DNA of 59,375 nucleotides from Candidatus Gottesmanbacteria bacterium (lineage in GTDB: Bacteria > Patescibacteriota > Microgenomatia > UBA10105): the NCBI GenBank assembly GCA_023245415.1, contig JAHFKJ010000006.1:1-59375 (forward strand), written 5' to 3'. The position numbers were made by a program, and so were the translations under genes. The notes under the pieces were generated by a model that had not been told where the DNA came from, did no database searches, and was given only the letters and a program-made list of their open reading frames with translations. This document shows, piece by piece, positions 24,762 through 33,765 of the stretch; the stretch's first letter is position 1, and the number at the start of each line of letters is the position of its first letter.

Positions 24762-24892
24762 TTAAACTTTGAGAGTTTTTTCGAATTGTTCCAAAGTGTT
24801 TCCCGCAGCTACTATTTTACCATCCGGATCATAAAGAGACACCACTTTGCCATAGAACTTTTTTGCAGCGTGTTATACGTTACGTATTTCAT
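24762..24892 (-). pseudogene. Frameshifted DUF5678-like small gene
   Basis: MKYVTYNTLQ from the ATG at 24892 continues, after a slip in a run of six A, as KFYGKVVSLYDPDGKIVAAG and then NTLEQFEKTLKV-stop. The pattern (K/W-V-x-x-x-D-P-D-G-K-I-V-A-A-G-x-T-L-E) is that of DUF5678-type small proteins often found upstream of retropepsin-like genes in CPR genomes. Its own frame is broken by one base, and the downstream partner is truncated. Recognition is by pattern only. Confidence 0.4.
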
Positions 24893-24899
24893 ACCACTG

Positions 24900-25526
24900 C
24901 TATTTTACCACATTAATGCCTTTTGTTTCTTTGACGAAAAAATCTACGCCGTCGGATTCGAGAACAATTAACCCCGCATTGCTGATGCCATGTATGGGTA
25001 ATGTGGCAAATGCAGCCCAGCCAAGATGGATAAGTAGATAACGCATGAGTCCGCCATGACAGACGATTAAAATGACTTTCCCAGGATTTGCTACGGCGAT
25101 TTCACGCAGGAATGTAATTAAACGGCTATTCGCGTTTTCGATCGTCTCGGTACTAGGCAGACCTAGCATATGGCGTTTTTCGATATCTAAATCCTGATGT
25201 TTGACGTGCAGTGCTTCAAGCGCTGTGTTTATTTCAGTGTAAGATTTGCCTTCATAAATTCCGTAATGTCGTTCCCGCAACGCTTTTGTGGTCGCTATTG
25301 CCAGCTTTTTTTCCAGTGTGATGATTTCTGCGGTGCGTTTGGCGCGGACTAAATCTGACGAAAACACCGCGTCAAACTGTACTTGCTGCAGGTCTCTGCT
25401 TAACTTTTTAGCCTGATTTACGCCAGCTTGAGTTAGCGGAGAATCAAGTTGTCCTGCAAGTATTTGTTGTATATTTGCCACTGACTGTCCGTGCCGGACG
25501 ATATAGAAAGTGGTGAGATTATTCAT
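24900..25526 (-). CDS. Histidine phosphatase family protein (phosphoglycerate mutase-like)
   Basis: 208 residues with the catalytic R-H-G motif (YIVRHGQSVAN, ~8-18), LTQAGVNQAKKLS (~31-43), the FSSDLVRAKRTAEI block (~55-68), the acid E in RERHYGIYEGKSY (~84-96) and the second catalytic histidine in ILIVCHGGLMRYL (~153-165). Phosphoglycerate mutase, alpha-ribazole phosphatase or general phosphatase activity are all possible; substrate cannot be told from sequence. Overlaps the MFS gene end by 8 bases. Confidence 0.88.
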   Translation of the reverse strand: MNNLTTFYIVRHGQSVANIQQILAGQLDSPLTQAGVNQAKKLSRDLQQVQFDAVFSSDLVRAKRTAEIITLEKKLAIATTKALRERHYGIYEGKSYTEINTALEALHVKHQDLDIEKRHMLGLPSTETIENANSRLITFLREIAVANPGKVILIVCHGGLMRYLLIHLGWAAFATLPIHGISNAGLIVLESDGVDFFVKETKGINVVK

Positions 25527-26670
25527 TCGATTTAAAGACTTTACTGTAAAATAAGAGTGGAGTCAGCAAGAGTAAATTTGCGATGATTAAGGCTTTTACC
25601 GGTCCATACACATCACCTATTTTACCTAAAAATATTGCAAAAACACCAAACAGCAGACTGCCAAATAATGACGTTAGAGAGCCCAGAGTAGCCCGCTGGG
25701 CCTGTGTAAATTCTTTTTGTAAGAGTGTGTCTGTGGTGATTTGGCTTACACCATATGTAAGTGAAGTTGTTGTCATTAGAGCAGGGGAAAAAACACTGGG
25801 GAAGAAAAGTGCGGTTAAATTTATGAGGCGATTAAATATAATTTCAAAACGTAATATATTTTGCGGTTTGAATCTATCAATTAATTTTCCGCTAAAAAAA
25901 GAACTAGTAGCAGCAAAAATATTTGACATCATGTTGGATATACCAATAGCCCACAATGGCCAGAGAAGTGATACAAAAACCGATCGAAAGAGATATGCAG
26001 ATTCTCCGATTCCAAATCTAAGCGCAGAAGTGATTGTTAAAAGCCTGAGTTTTTGATTTGTCTGAAATTGCCTGAGCGATTCTTTTAAATGGGAAAAAAT
26101 GTTGCTGCTTTTCTCGGATATTATATGTGGATCGCTTAATGACAGACTAACGGTCACCATTAAAAATTTCGGGATCACCGAAATCCACATCACCCAGGCA
26201 AATGACCGATATGCCACTATGCCGCCGATTAAAGCAGAGACTGCAGCTGCGATCTGAAATAAAGAGCTTAATTTGCCTAAATAAATATGAAATTCATTTT
26301 CCCGGTCATTTTCTTTGAGCCAGTCATGCAGGAGTGCATCATTGTTTCCACTGAAAAATGACCGGGCTAAACCTTCAAAAATTGCTCCAATTATTAAATA
26401 TAAATATCCTATTCCGAGCGCATAAAATACAAAGCCTATCAGGTTTGCAACTGAACCTAAAATCACCGTGTTCTTGCGGCCAATGCGGTCTGAAAATATT
26501 CCGGTGGGAATCTCAAAAACAGCTGCTGAAATAAATACTGTTGAAAATACGCTCATTCCCAGCGCATATGAACCAGAAACGCGTGCGAAATAGATAATCG
26601 CAACTGGTGCGTAAAAAATAAGGTCGGTCAAAAAATTGAAATAAGCAAGGAGTTTAATATTACGGTTCAT
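25519..26670 (-). CDS. MFS transporter
   Basis: 383 residues with about 11-12 membrane segments. The loop between helices 2 and 3 has the MFS signature FSDRIGRKNTVILG (~59-72, G-x-x-x-D-R-x-G-R-[KR]). The first helices (PVAIIYFARVSGSYALGMSVF) resemble drug/unknown-substrate MFS members. A TAAAAT hexamer ends 6 bases before the ATG at 26670 (plus 26677-26682), predicting a leaderless mRNA. Substrate unknown. Confidence 0.85.
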   Translation of the reverse strand: MNRNIKLLAYFNFLTDLIFYAPVAIIYFARVSGSYALGMSVFSTVFISAAVFEIPTGIFSDRIGRKNTVILGSVANLIGFVFYALGIGYLYLIIGAIFEGLARSFFSGNNDALLHDWLKENDRENEFHIYLGKLSSLFQIAAAVSALIGGIVAYRSFAWVMWISVIPKFLMVTVSLSLSDPHIISEKSSNIFSHLKESLRQFQTNQKLRLLTITSALRFGIGESAYLFRSVFVSLLWPLWAIGISNMMSNIFAATSSFFSGKLIDRFKPQNILRFEIIFNRLINLTALFFPSVFSPALMTTTSLTYGVSQITTDTLLQKEFTQAQRATLGSLTSLFGSLLFGVFAIFLGKIGDVYGPVKALIIANLLLLTPLLFYSKVFKSNE

Positions 26671-26719
26671 AGGTGTATTTTAGCGGTGAATTACAACAAA
26701 GTCTAAGATTAACCGGTGC

Positions 26720-26748
26720 TTGACAAATATATGTGACCATGATACCAT
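26720..26748 (+). promoter_or_regulatory. Promoter of toxin-antitoxin locus 3
   Basis: -35 TTGACA (26720-26725), 17-base spacer, -10 TACCAT (26743-26748). The -10 lies inside an imperfect inverted repeat ACCAT...ATGGT (26736-26757), a likely operator for the antitoxin. The leader to the ATG at 26773 is about 17 bases. Confidence 0.6.
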
Positions 26749-26772
26749 GACTATGGTTAGTAAATTATAAAT

Positions 26773-27006
26773 ATGCAGCAAACAGTTTCCAAATCCCAAT
26801 TTAAACCCAAAGTCCTGGAATATTTGCGCTTGGTCGAACTAAATAAAGAACCGTTAATTATTACCCATGATGGTATTCCAGTAGTTCAAGTGCTGCCATA
26901 TAGCCAAGATCCTAAAAAATCTTTGGAGATTTTTCGCGGTACAGTGAAAAAGTATGTATTACCTACGTCGCCTGTTGGCGTAGATGAATGGGAGGTGCTC
27001 AAATGA
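26773..27006 (+). CDS. Phd/YefM-family antitoxin, locus 3
   Basis: 77 residues: QTVSKSQFKPKVLEYLRLVE at the start, then EPLIITHDGIPVVQVLPY, the standard Phd/YefM beta-sheet. The C-terminal tail (FRGTVKKYVLPTSPVGVDEWEVL) is the toxin-binding end. It overlaps the PIN toxin start by ATGA and is preceded by a good promoter. Confidence 0.86.
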   Translation: MQQTVSKSQFKPKVLEYLRLVELNKEPLIITHDGIPVVQVLPYSQDPKKSLEIFRGTVKKYVLPTSPVGVDEWEVLK

Positions 27007-27398
27007 TTCTATTGGATACGCATGTGTTGGTGTGGTGGCTTTCTGATCCGGAAAAACTTTCACTCAAAGTGCGAAAATTGCTCAACAGTGCACAAAACGA
27101 AGGCGAGATAGCGATTTCAGCTATATCCATTTGGGAAATCGCGCTGCTTGTGAAAAAGAAACGATTGGAATTAACTATTGATGCCGCAATTTGGATAGAA
27201 AAAGCCATTGCTTTGCCTTTTTTGAAAATCATCCCCATAGATCACCACATAGCATTTAAGTCAGTATACTTACCTGAACCGTTTCATGAAGATCCGGCAG
27301 ATCGGTTGATTGTAGCAACAGCCATGATGCAAAACCTGATGCTGATTACGCGCGACAGCCGCATCAGGGCGTACGGGGTAGTAAAAACAAACTGGTAG
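27003..27398 (+). CDS. PIN-domain toxin (VapC-like), locus 3
   Basis: 131 residues from the ATG at 27003, which overlaps the antitoxin stop (ATGA); an upstream in-frame start is not needed. Acidic residues: ILLDTHVLVWWL, SIWEIALLV, DPADRLIVATAM and LITRDSRI. It has the same subtype features as locus 1 (DTHxLxW, WEI). Confidence 0.9.
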   Translation: MILLDTHVLVWWLSDPEKLSLKVRKLLNSAQNEGEIAISAISIWEIALLVKKKRLELTIDAAIWIEKAIALPFLKIIPIDHHIAFKSVYLPEPFHEDPADRLIVATAMMQNLMLITRDSRIRAYGVVKTNW

Positions 27399-27512
27399 TC
27401 GTCGAAAATTCTTTCAAAAGTAATACTTTTGTCAAACAAGTATTACGACTGGTTTTTCAAGATCTCAGACTTCTTTGCTTCTCTTGGCAACGAAACTTAT
27501 AATATTAGACTT

Positions 27513-28670
27513 ATGGTATTTCAAGAGTCTCCTTTATTACGTGACGTTACTGAAATTAAAGAGCCAACTAAATCTGTAGCAGAGACAATTTCCGATCATG
27601 TTTTGAGTCGTGTGCAAGTAAACAATCCTTTCAGAAATAATCCTGATCCTGATAAAGCTTATTTAGCAGAAAATTATTTAAAGAAACTAAATCTCTGGGA
27701 GCGATATCAGCAGGCTACTACTTTACGAGGAAAAGCTGCCTATGAAGACAGATATGTTAGTGGACTTGCTAGTACGGTGTTTTCTGTGGTAGGTCTACAC
27801 CCTATAAAAGTGGAAGAAAAAAAGCGTCGGTATAAAGACTTTTTGGATTTTTTAATCTATAGCGGTTTTCTACCTCAAATAGAAGAAGCCTGGCAAAAAA
27901 AGAAAGAAAAATATGGAATATTGACTCCTCCGCGTCCACCATTTGATATGGAATTTACTGATTGGGTAGAAACGTATTGTAAACCGAATTTTAGGTATGT
28001 CGATGTCTATTCGGCGCCCCAAAGATATCCGGAAATTGTCGACTATATTAATTCTAAGCCCGTAGTTAAAACTGTAGTTGAGTTTGGATGCGGGCCAGGT
28101 GATTTTTTGCTTGATGTAGCTGGTCCACTTGTACACCCAATAGGTATTGAACGCCTATCTTTAGGACAAGCAGTTCACGATGAGATGATGTATCGAAATC
28201 GCTGGATGATAGATGGAACTGAAAAGTGGATAGATATTCATGAAGCGAGAGTTAAGGCAGAAGAACATATCAAAGCGATAATGAGATCTCATATTACAAT
28301 TATTAAAGGAGATGTGCTTAAACAGAACACTATAAGAAAAGTTGACTCGTTAACTGATAAGCTGCATCTTTTTGCGGTGAGTTTAAATGTAATGTATCCA
28401 CATTATGATGTTAGACACATACAACAACTTATTCGAAATATGATGCAGATTGATCCGGAATACATAATTCTAGGAGGGGGAGATCCGAGTTTAGAATTTG
28501 TGCATCCAGTAACTGGGGAACAATTGCCAAGAAAACATTTTTGTATTTTTAACATAAACAAGAATATTGAAGTCTTGCCTTATGGCATGTCTTTGCAGAG
28601 TGGAGACCCGTTTGACAGTTTAGGAAACATTGGTAAAGTTGTTTCGTTGGTTGCTGAGTTAGTAGTTTAA
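27513..28670 (+). CDS. SAM-dependent methyltransferase domain protein
   Basis: About 385 residues from the ATG at 27513, preferred because TATAAT (27498-27503) ends 9 bases upstream; a TTG at 27429 would add 28 residues. The class I SAM-binding motif is VVEFGCGPGDFLLDVAG (~190-206), followed by GIERLSLGQAV (motif II acidic E) and FAVSLNVMYPHYD (motif IV-like). The N-terminal ~190 residues resemble nothing I recognise. Substrate unknown; no partner gene nearby. Confidence 0.65.
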   Translation: MVFQESPLLRDVTEIKEPTKSVAETISDHVLSRVQVNNPFRNNPDPDKAYLAENYLKKLNLWERYQQATTLRGKAAYEDRYVSGLASTVFSVVGLHPIKVEEKKRRYKDFLDFLIYSGFLPQIEEAWQKKKEKYGILTPPRPPFDMEFTDWVETYCKPNFRYVDVYSAPQRYPEIVDYINSKPVVKTVVEFGCGPGDFLLDVAGPLVHPIGIERLSLGQAVHDEMMYRNRWMIDGTEKWIDIHEARVKAEEHIKAIMRSHITIIKGDVLKQNTIRKVDSLTDKLHLFAVSLNVMYPHYDVRHIQQLIRNMMQIDPEYIILGGGDPSLEFVHPVTGEQLPRKHFCIFNINKNIEVLPYGMSLQSGDPFDSLGNIGKVVSLVAELVV

Positions 28671-28726
28671 TGAATAAAAGAACAGTAACTATTCTCCGCC
28701 AAAAGGCGGATCGAAGAAGAAACAGT

Positions 28727-29197
28727 TTACTCAATTTCTAAAAGTTTCATGAGTTGCGTCGTGGAGGGAGTGTGGATCTTGGGAATAATTATGAGTTTCG
28801 CCCCGACGTCTTTGGCCTGGAGTTGTTTATTTTTCATAAGCGGATCACCTGCTGTGATACATATGACTTGCGGTGAAATGTCTTTAACCAGCTGGAAATA
28901 ATCTGCGTGTTTGGTAAAAGCGGGAAGTAAAATCACATAATCAACAGTTCTTAGAGTTGCCAGAACTTCAGCCCGCTCTGCTTGCTGATGTATCGGACGC
29001 AGGTGGCCTTTGTGTTTGGTTAAAGTCGCGTCGCTTTCGAGCGCTACAAGTACTTTTCCATATTTTTTAGCTTCCCGTAAAAACCGCACGTGCCCCAGAT
29101 GCAGGATATCAAAACAACCGCCTACCAGGACTTTTTTATTGCTACTTAGTTTTGAAATCAGGCGCGGTAAATCGTTGTAGTGAATAACTTTATTCAT
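28727..29197 (-). CDS. Cytidylyltransferase-like nucleotidyltransferase (RfaE C-domain/TagD type)
   Basis: 156 residues. The class I nucleotidyltransferase signature GGCFDILHLGHVRFL (~27-41) carries the H-x-G-H motif. LVALESDATLTKHKG (~51-65) and RAEVLATLRTVDYVILLP (~76-93) match RfaE2/GlyC-type cytidylyltransferases, though the ISTT-S/T-R loop appears as TPSTTQLMKLLE. It may activate a sugar or polyol phosphate for surface glycans. It is 70 bases from the VanW gene on the same strand. Confidence 0.8.
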   Translation of the reverse strand: MNKVIHYNDLPRLISKLSSNKKVLVGGCFDILHLGHVRFLREAKKYGKVLVALESDATLTKHKGHLRPIHQQAERAEVLATLRTVDYVILLPAFTKHADYFQLVKDISPQVICITAGDPLMKNKQLQAKDVGAKLIIIPKIHTPSTTQLMKLLEIE

Positions 29198-29202
29198 AAT
29201 AA

Positions 29203-29275
29203 AGCGTAAAGCGTTTAGGGTATAACATATAGTTATTAGAACACTACTATGCTCTAAACGGTAGACGCTAATTTG
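29203..29275. repeat. Quasi-repeat between the cytidylyltransferase and VanW genes
   Basis: AAAGCGTAAAGCGTTTAGGG and CTCTAAACGGTAGACGCTAA recombine the words TAAACG, AGCGT and ACGCT in direct and inverted orientation, the same style of phrase repeat as upstream of nrdJ. It overlaps the last codons of the VanW gene. Confidence 0.4.
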
Positions 29276-30686
29276 TCTTCGTGCCTTTTAAAAATACTGC
29301 CTGCCAGGGAACAAAATTGGAAAAGAAAGTGGTTTTGAAAAGTTCCTGATTGTCGCGTTTGACCGAGTAGTCAAATGCAGCTTTGATCCCGGGGTTTGAC
29401 CAATCAACCTGTTTGATAACACCTGCGGGAAGTGTCGGGTCATCCTGATATAAAGACGGCGGAGCCGGTTGATAATCCCACAGTCTTACCGGAGACAGTT
29501 CTTGAGTGCGGCCGTCCTTTTTACCGTACATCTCAAATATTAAATGCGTATTCGCTGTATCGATCACTGCTTGAATTAAAATATGCGTCGGGGTGTCATT
29601 TTTTATTTTTAAATCATATGAGGGCGCATAAACTGTCGCATCAAATCCCGGTTTCCAGCCTCCTTGCTCATAGTAACCGACGCGGTAAGAATGGGCGTGG
29701 CGTTCAACTATCGGCAGTCCTGAATTTAAAGCTGTCCGAAACAGCGTGGTTGAAACCTGGCACACGCCGCCGCCGTCATCCAAAACTGTACGACCGGATT
29801 TGATCACATATGCCTGTTTATAACCAGTTGCTGCTGAGATATCCCCGACAGTAGCATTAAACGAAAATGTTTCACCAGGTAGTATAAGCGCGCCATTTAT
29901 GCGGGATGCAGCCAGGGCGACGTTGTGGATCCGGCCGGGAATAGATCCTTGAAAGAAAGACTGGCCGCGGCCGATAAGTTCTGTGATGCCAAATCCATTT
30001 GCCTGTTCATTGTCGATCGCAGGTTTTTTTGGTTTTACCGGTAATGCAAAAGTAATTTGAGTTGACGATGATTTTTGGCGAATGCCAACATTTAAGGTAT
30101 TGATGAAGTTTTGTTTAATTTCATCAATATCCAGAAATCTGCCGGGCTTTGAAAGTTTAAAAACCGATACCCGGCCATTCGTAAATTCAAACAAAGCATT
30201 TTCCGCTTCTATATCAATGTTTTGGGATAGGTTGTGAAGAGTTTGCATTAATGGTTCCTCGTTCCAGCGGAATAACGGGTCCAGGTTTATTCCAGTTGTT
30301 AAACCCTGATATTTCTGATACGTATCAGTTAATATATTTCGGTTTCTGCCGACACTTAAGGCTTGTGTCGCTGAAAGAGTCGCGTCATATCCAATATCTA
30401 ATTGCCTACCCGAGAGAGTAGCGATCTGATTTTCAAATCTAAACGTAAACTTAAGATCTTTAAACTGTTGATTTTGCTCCAGCCAGATTTGGGTAACCTG
30501 GTCAAATGTGGCTCCGGAAAAAGAAATATGATTGATTGTGATGCCGGGATATACCCGGTTTTCATACTGTTTATGATAGTAATAAATTGTATAAATAAAT
30601 ATGATCACAGCTCCAATCATGATGCCTGCCCAAAATTGCAGTATATGCTTTTGATTTTTTGTGATTCGAAATTTATGTTTGTGCAT
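29268..30686 (-). CDS. VanW family protein (YoaR-like) with peptidoglycan-binding-like domain
   Basis: 472 residues. A membrane helix (~17-38, FWAGIMIGAVIIFIYTIYY) is followed by a PG-binding_4-like region (~40-200) and a VanW domain whose core is LPGETFSFNATVGD (~268-281), DDGGGVCQVSTTLFRTAL (~301-318) and ERHAHSYRVGYY (~325-336). VanW proteins occur in vancomycin-resistance clusters and widely elsewhere; the fold is envelope-facing. It ends within a quasi-repeat. Confidence 0.9.
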   Translation of the reverse strand: MHKHKFRITKNQKHILQFWAGIMIGAVIIFIYTIYYYHKQYENRVYPGITINHISFSGATFDQVTQIWLEQNQQFKDLKFTFRFENQIATLSGRQLDIGYDATLSATQALSVGRNRNILTDTYQKYQGLTTGINLDPLFRWNEEPLMQTLHNLSQNIDIEAENALFEFTNGRVSVFKLSKPGRFLDIDEIKQNFINTLNVGIRQKSSSTQITFALPVKPKKPAIDNEQANGFGITELIGRGQSFFQGSIPGRIHNVALAASRINGALILPGETFSFNATVGDISAATGYKQAYVIKSGRTVLDDGGGVCQVSTTLFRTALNSGLPIVERHAHSYRVGYYEQGGWKPGFDATVYAPSYDLKIKNDTPTHILIQAVIDTANTHLIFEMYGKKDGRTQELSPVRLWDYQPAPPSLYQDDPTLPAGVIKQVDWSNPGIKAAFDYSVKRDNQELFKTTFFSNFVPWQAVFLKGTKTN

Positions 30687-30804
30687 AATTGTTAGACAGA
30701 TATGTAAGCCGTTATGTCGTTATTATGACGTATTGACCGTGAAAGCTTCACGTATGATATCATTAAATTCAGATTTTAATAAATTACCAACTGAGCCTTT
30801 CCTC

Positions 30805-30833
30805 TTGTCAAGGTTAAAAGAGAAGCGTATTAT
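30805..30833 (+). promoter_or_regulatory. Promoter of the solute-binding protein gene
   Basis: -35 TTGTCA (30805-30810), 17-base spacer, -10 TATTAT (30828-30833), and the ATG 12 bases beyond. The leader would be about 5 bases, too short for a ribosome-binding site. Confidence 0.6.
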
Positions 30834-30844
30834 AAAAAATACTC

Positions 30845-32398
30845 ATGGACAATCTGCCAAAAAATCCTAACGATATATCCAACTTTGCCGGAAATTATCC
30901 TGATCCGTCTGTGGTACAACCTCAGGTTCCACCTCAACCATCGCAAGGAGCACCAATTCCGGAACAGCCTATGCCTCAAGCATTCCCGGAAATTCCAGTT
31001 CCGGTGCAAGATGTAAACGCCAATGTTTATCAGCAGCAAGTGGCGCCGGCAGAGAATCCTTTCGTGGTACAGGTAGATCAGCAACCTGGAGGAACCGGTG
31101 GCGGCGGGGCAAAGAGAATACTCGGAGTACTCATTCTACTTATAGTGCTTGCAGGTGCAGGTTTTTTTGCTTTTAAATATTTAGGCAAATTTTTCACAGG
31201 CCTTAAATCCACGACTATAACATATTGGGGTTTATGGGAAAACGACGAAGTATTTAAAAGCTTAATCGCCGAATACAAAAAAAACCATCCCAAAATTGAC
31301 ATCGTTTACAGCAAGCAAAGCCCTAAACAATATCGCGAACGGTTGCAGGCGGCTATAAAACGCGGTGATGGTCCGGATATTTTCAGATTTCATAATACCT
31401 GGGTACCGATGCTCAAGGAGGAGCTTACGCCGGCCGGTAAAACCGGATACAGTGTAGCCGACTTTCAGCAAATATTTTATCCGGTTGCCAATAAGGATTT
31501 GGTAGTAGGTGGAAAAGTGTATGGAGTTCCCTTGATGTTTGATGGCTTGGCACTTTATTACAATGAAGATTTATTGCGTGCGGCAGGGGTAACACCGCCG
31601 ACATCTTGGGAAGCTTTCAGAACTGCCGCTCTCACGCTGACGGTTAAGGATCAGACAGGAAAAATTGTGACAGCGGGAGCAGCTTTGGGGAGCACCGGCA
31701 ACATTGAACATTTTAGCGATATATTGGGAGTGATGATGCTGCAAAATGGGGCAGATCTGAAAAATCCTGTTGGCAAGGAAGCTCAAGATGCACTATCTTT
31801 TTATCACCTGTTTGCCGAAAAACCCAATAATACCTGGGATGAGACACTTGACAATTCGATACTATCATTTGCCAACGGCAAAGTCGCGTTTATATTTGCG
31901 CCTTCCTGGCAGGTCTTCAATATTCGTGAAATTAATCCCAATCTTAAATTTCAAATTATTCCGATTCCACAGCTTCCTGGGACCAACGTGTCCTGGGCTT
32001 CTTATTGGGTAGAAGGCGTATCGAGTAAAAGTAAATTTGAAGATGAATCGTGGGAATTTTTAAAATTTATTTCCAGTAAAGAGTCAATGATTTCTTTGTA
32101 TACTGAAATAACGAAACTAAAGGAACGGCCTTTTGGCGAACCGTATTCCCGAATTGATCTGGCGCAAACCGTGATTAACGATCCGCTGGTTGGGGCATAT
32201 ATCCGTCAGGCACCGGCTGCCGATACATTTTATCTGGCCAGCAGAACTTTTGATAATGGAATTAATGATCACATGATTAAATATCTGGAAGACGGGGTAA
32301 ACAGCCTCGGTAAAGGAGTTTCTATTCAAGGAGCGCTGGAGACTGCGGCCAAGGGTTTTCAACAGGTGTTATCGCAATACGGTGCCACCGCAAAATGA
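30845..32398 (+). CDS. Membrane-anchored extracellular solute-binding protein (family 1, sugar type)
   Basis: 517 residues. A cytoplasmic Pro/Gln-rich N-terminus (~1-90) leads to one membrane helix (~92-115, ILGVLILLIVLAGAGFFAFKYLG) and a periplasmic-binding-protein fold. Typical blocks are ITYWGLWENDEVFKSLIAEYKKNHP (~121-145), PDIFRFHNTWVP (~178-189), GVPLMFDGLALYYNEDLL (~222-239) and VAFIFAPSWQ (~338-347). The anchor replaces the usual lipoprotein signal. No ABC permease or ATPase is adjacent, so its transporter lies elsewhere or it serves another role. Confidence 0.82.
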   Translation: MDNLPKNPNDISNFAGNYPDPSVVQPQVPPQPSQGAPIPEQPMPQAFPEIPVPVQDVNANVYQQQVAPAENPFVVQVDQQPGGTGGGGAKRILGVLILLIVLAGAGFFAFKYLGKFFTGLKSTTITYWGLWENDEVFKSLIAEYKKNHPKIDIVYSKQSPKQYRERLQAAIKRGDGPDIFRFHNTWVPMLKEELTPAGKTGYSVADFQQIFYPVANKDLVVGGKVYGVPLMFDGLALYYNEDLLRAAGVTPPTSWEAFRTAALTLTVKDQTGKIVTAGAALGSTGNIEHFSDILGVMMLQNGADLKNPVGKEAQDALSFYHLFAEKPNNTWDETLDNSILSFANGKVAFIFAPSWQVFNIREINPNLKFQIIPIPQLPGTNVSWASYWVEGVSSKSKFEDESWEFLKFISSKESMISLYTEITKLKERPFGEPYSRIDLAQTVINDPLVGAYIRQAPAADTFYLASRTFDNGINDHMIKYLEDGVNSLGKGVSIQGALETAAKGFQQVLSQYGATAK

Positions 32399-32474
32399 TC
32401 CGCCTTAAGAGGCAGAGTGGGAGAAAGATCTTCAATCCAAAGCCTATTTATAATCTGCCGATTTAAATTTTGTC

Positions 32475-33335
32475 ATGTTGAAGCTGCGACAGGCAATTCT
32501 TGCCACCTTGGTATACGCTGACATTTTCCATTACCCATTAACCGAAGATGAAATCTGGCGGTATTTAATCGGTGCTAAATCCACGCTTGCAAATTTTCGC
32601 AAAAATCTGAATTTACTCATTAAACAAAAAAAACTGACAAATTCTTCCGGCTTTTATACGTTTTTCAATCGGAAAAAATTTATCTTCCTGCGCATAAAAC
32701 GCAAGCCGATTGCGGTCACAAAGCTTAAGATCGCTCAAACATATGCGCGCTGGCTGGGTAAAATTCCGACCGTTCGGCTGATAGGTATATCGGGGGCTCT
32801 GGCGATGGAAAATGTCCCCAAGGAAGATGATATCGATTTTTTTATCATTACTGCTCCCCATTGCATTTGGATCACGCGCCTGGTTATCACGGTGATTTCA
32901 GATGTGTTCAACATTAGACGCAGGCCCGGTGACAGCCAGTTTGCAGATAAGCTGTGTTTAAATATGTTTATTGACGGGAAATATCTGGAATTTCCCGACT
33001 CTGAAAAAGATGTGTATACAGCCCATGAAATCGTGCAGTTAAAAATAATTATCAATAAACATCAGACGTATGAACGGTTTCTGCTTGCCAACCGGTGGCT
33101 GGAAAAATTCCTGCCTCAGGCTGTGGTGTTTTCCAAAGACGTAGAACAATTGAAAAGTGTTTGGAACATTTTTGTAATCCCGATTGAACTGCTCGTGAAG
33201 CAATTGCAGTTAATCTATATGAAACGCAAGCGCACGACAGAAACTATCCGTCCGGCAATGCTTAAATTTCATCCGCAGGACGTACGAAGTCGGGTAATGA
33301 AGGAGTTTGAGAAGAGGATAAAAGTGCTGCGCTAA
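32475..33335 (+). CDS. Nucleotidyltransferase-fold protein of unknown function
   Basis: 286 residues. LIGISGALAMENVPKEDDIDFFIIT (~97-121) has the G-[SG]-x-A...D-x-D layout of the MNT/polymerase-beta nucleotidyltransferase fold. The N-terminus (LRQAILATLVYADIFHYPLTEDEIWRYL) looks like a winged-helix module. The rest is basic and helical. It may be a small nucleic-acid or antibiotic-type nucleotidyltransferase; the partner is not evident. 3' end is 5 bases from the PIN gene of locus 4 (convergent). Confidence 0.55.
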   Translation: MLKLRQAILATLVYADIFHYPLTEDEIWRYLIGAKSTLANFRKNLNLLIKQKKLTNSSGFYTFFNRKKFIFLRIKRKPIAVTKLKIAQTYARWLGKIPTVRLIGISGALAMENVPKEDDIDFFIITAPHCIWITRLVITVISDVFNIRRRPGDSQFADKLCLNMFIDGKYLEFPDSEKDVYTAHEIVQLKIIINKHQTYERFLLANRWLEKFLPQAVVFSKDVEQLKSVWNIFVIPIELLVKQLQLIYMKRKRTTETIRPAMLKFHPQDVRSRVMKEFEKRIKVLR

Positions 33336-33339
33336 GAGT

Positions 33340-33765
33340 TTAATCTGTTAATTTGACAATCTCGACTTCTTTGACGTGCTTAAATTCAGGATCGCCAGTT
33401 AGTATTGGACATTTGTTTTGTATTGCTGTTTCAACCACAAACGCATCTGTATACGAAATAGCATATCTGCCTTTCCAGGCGGCTGCATGTAGTATAAATT
33501 GACGATCAACCGGTACGTACACAAGCGGTAGTTGGTATGTTTGTGCTAACAGTGCTTGTGCATCCTGCTGTCCCTGATTTTTCCAGACCCGATAATATAG
33601 TTCTCCTAAACTTATTTCATTAAAAAAAATTTTCAGCGAATTAGATTCGGCCTGTTTTAAGTGATTTTGAACAATTTTATATCCGGATTGGTTGTAGTAA
33701 AAAGTGAGCAGTGCGTGAGTATCGAAAACGAGCAATTTTTTATTGACCGCGGGCGATTTCGGCAT
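33340..33765 (-). CDS. PIN-domain toxin, locus 4
   Basis: 141 residues with LLVFDTHALLTFYYNQ (D15), ISLGELYYRV (E54 region), SYTDAFVVETA and ILTGDPEFKHV, matching PIN toxins paired with AbrB-type antitoxins. The ATG at 33765 overlaps the antitoxin end by 26 bases; the sequence offers no later ATG before the PIN core. Confidence 0.88.
   Translation of the reverse strand: MPKSPAVNKKLLVFDTHALLTFYYNQSGYKIVQNHLKQAESNSLKIFFNEISLGELYYRVWKNQGQQDAQALLAQTYQLPLVYVPVDRQFILHAAAWKGRYAISYTDAFVVETAIQNKCPILTGDPEFKHVKEVEIVKLTD

Noticed and set aside
24786-24971. Plus-strand 61-codon frame
   Set aside because: Antisense to the decayed small gene and the phosphatase; hydrophobic by chance.
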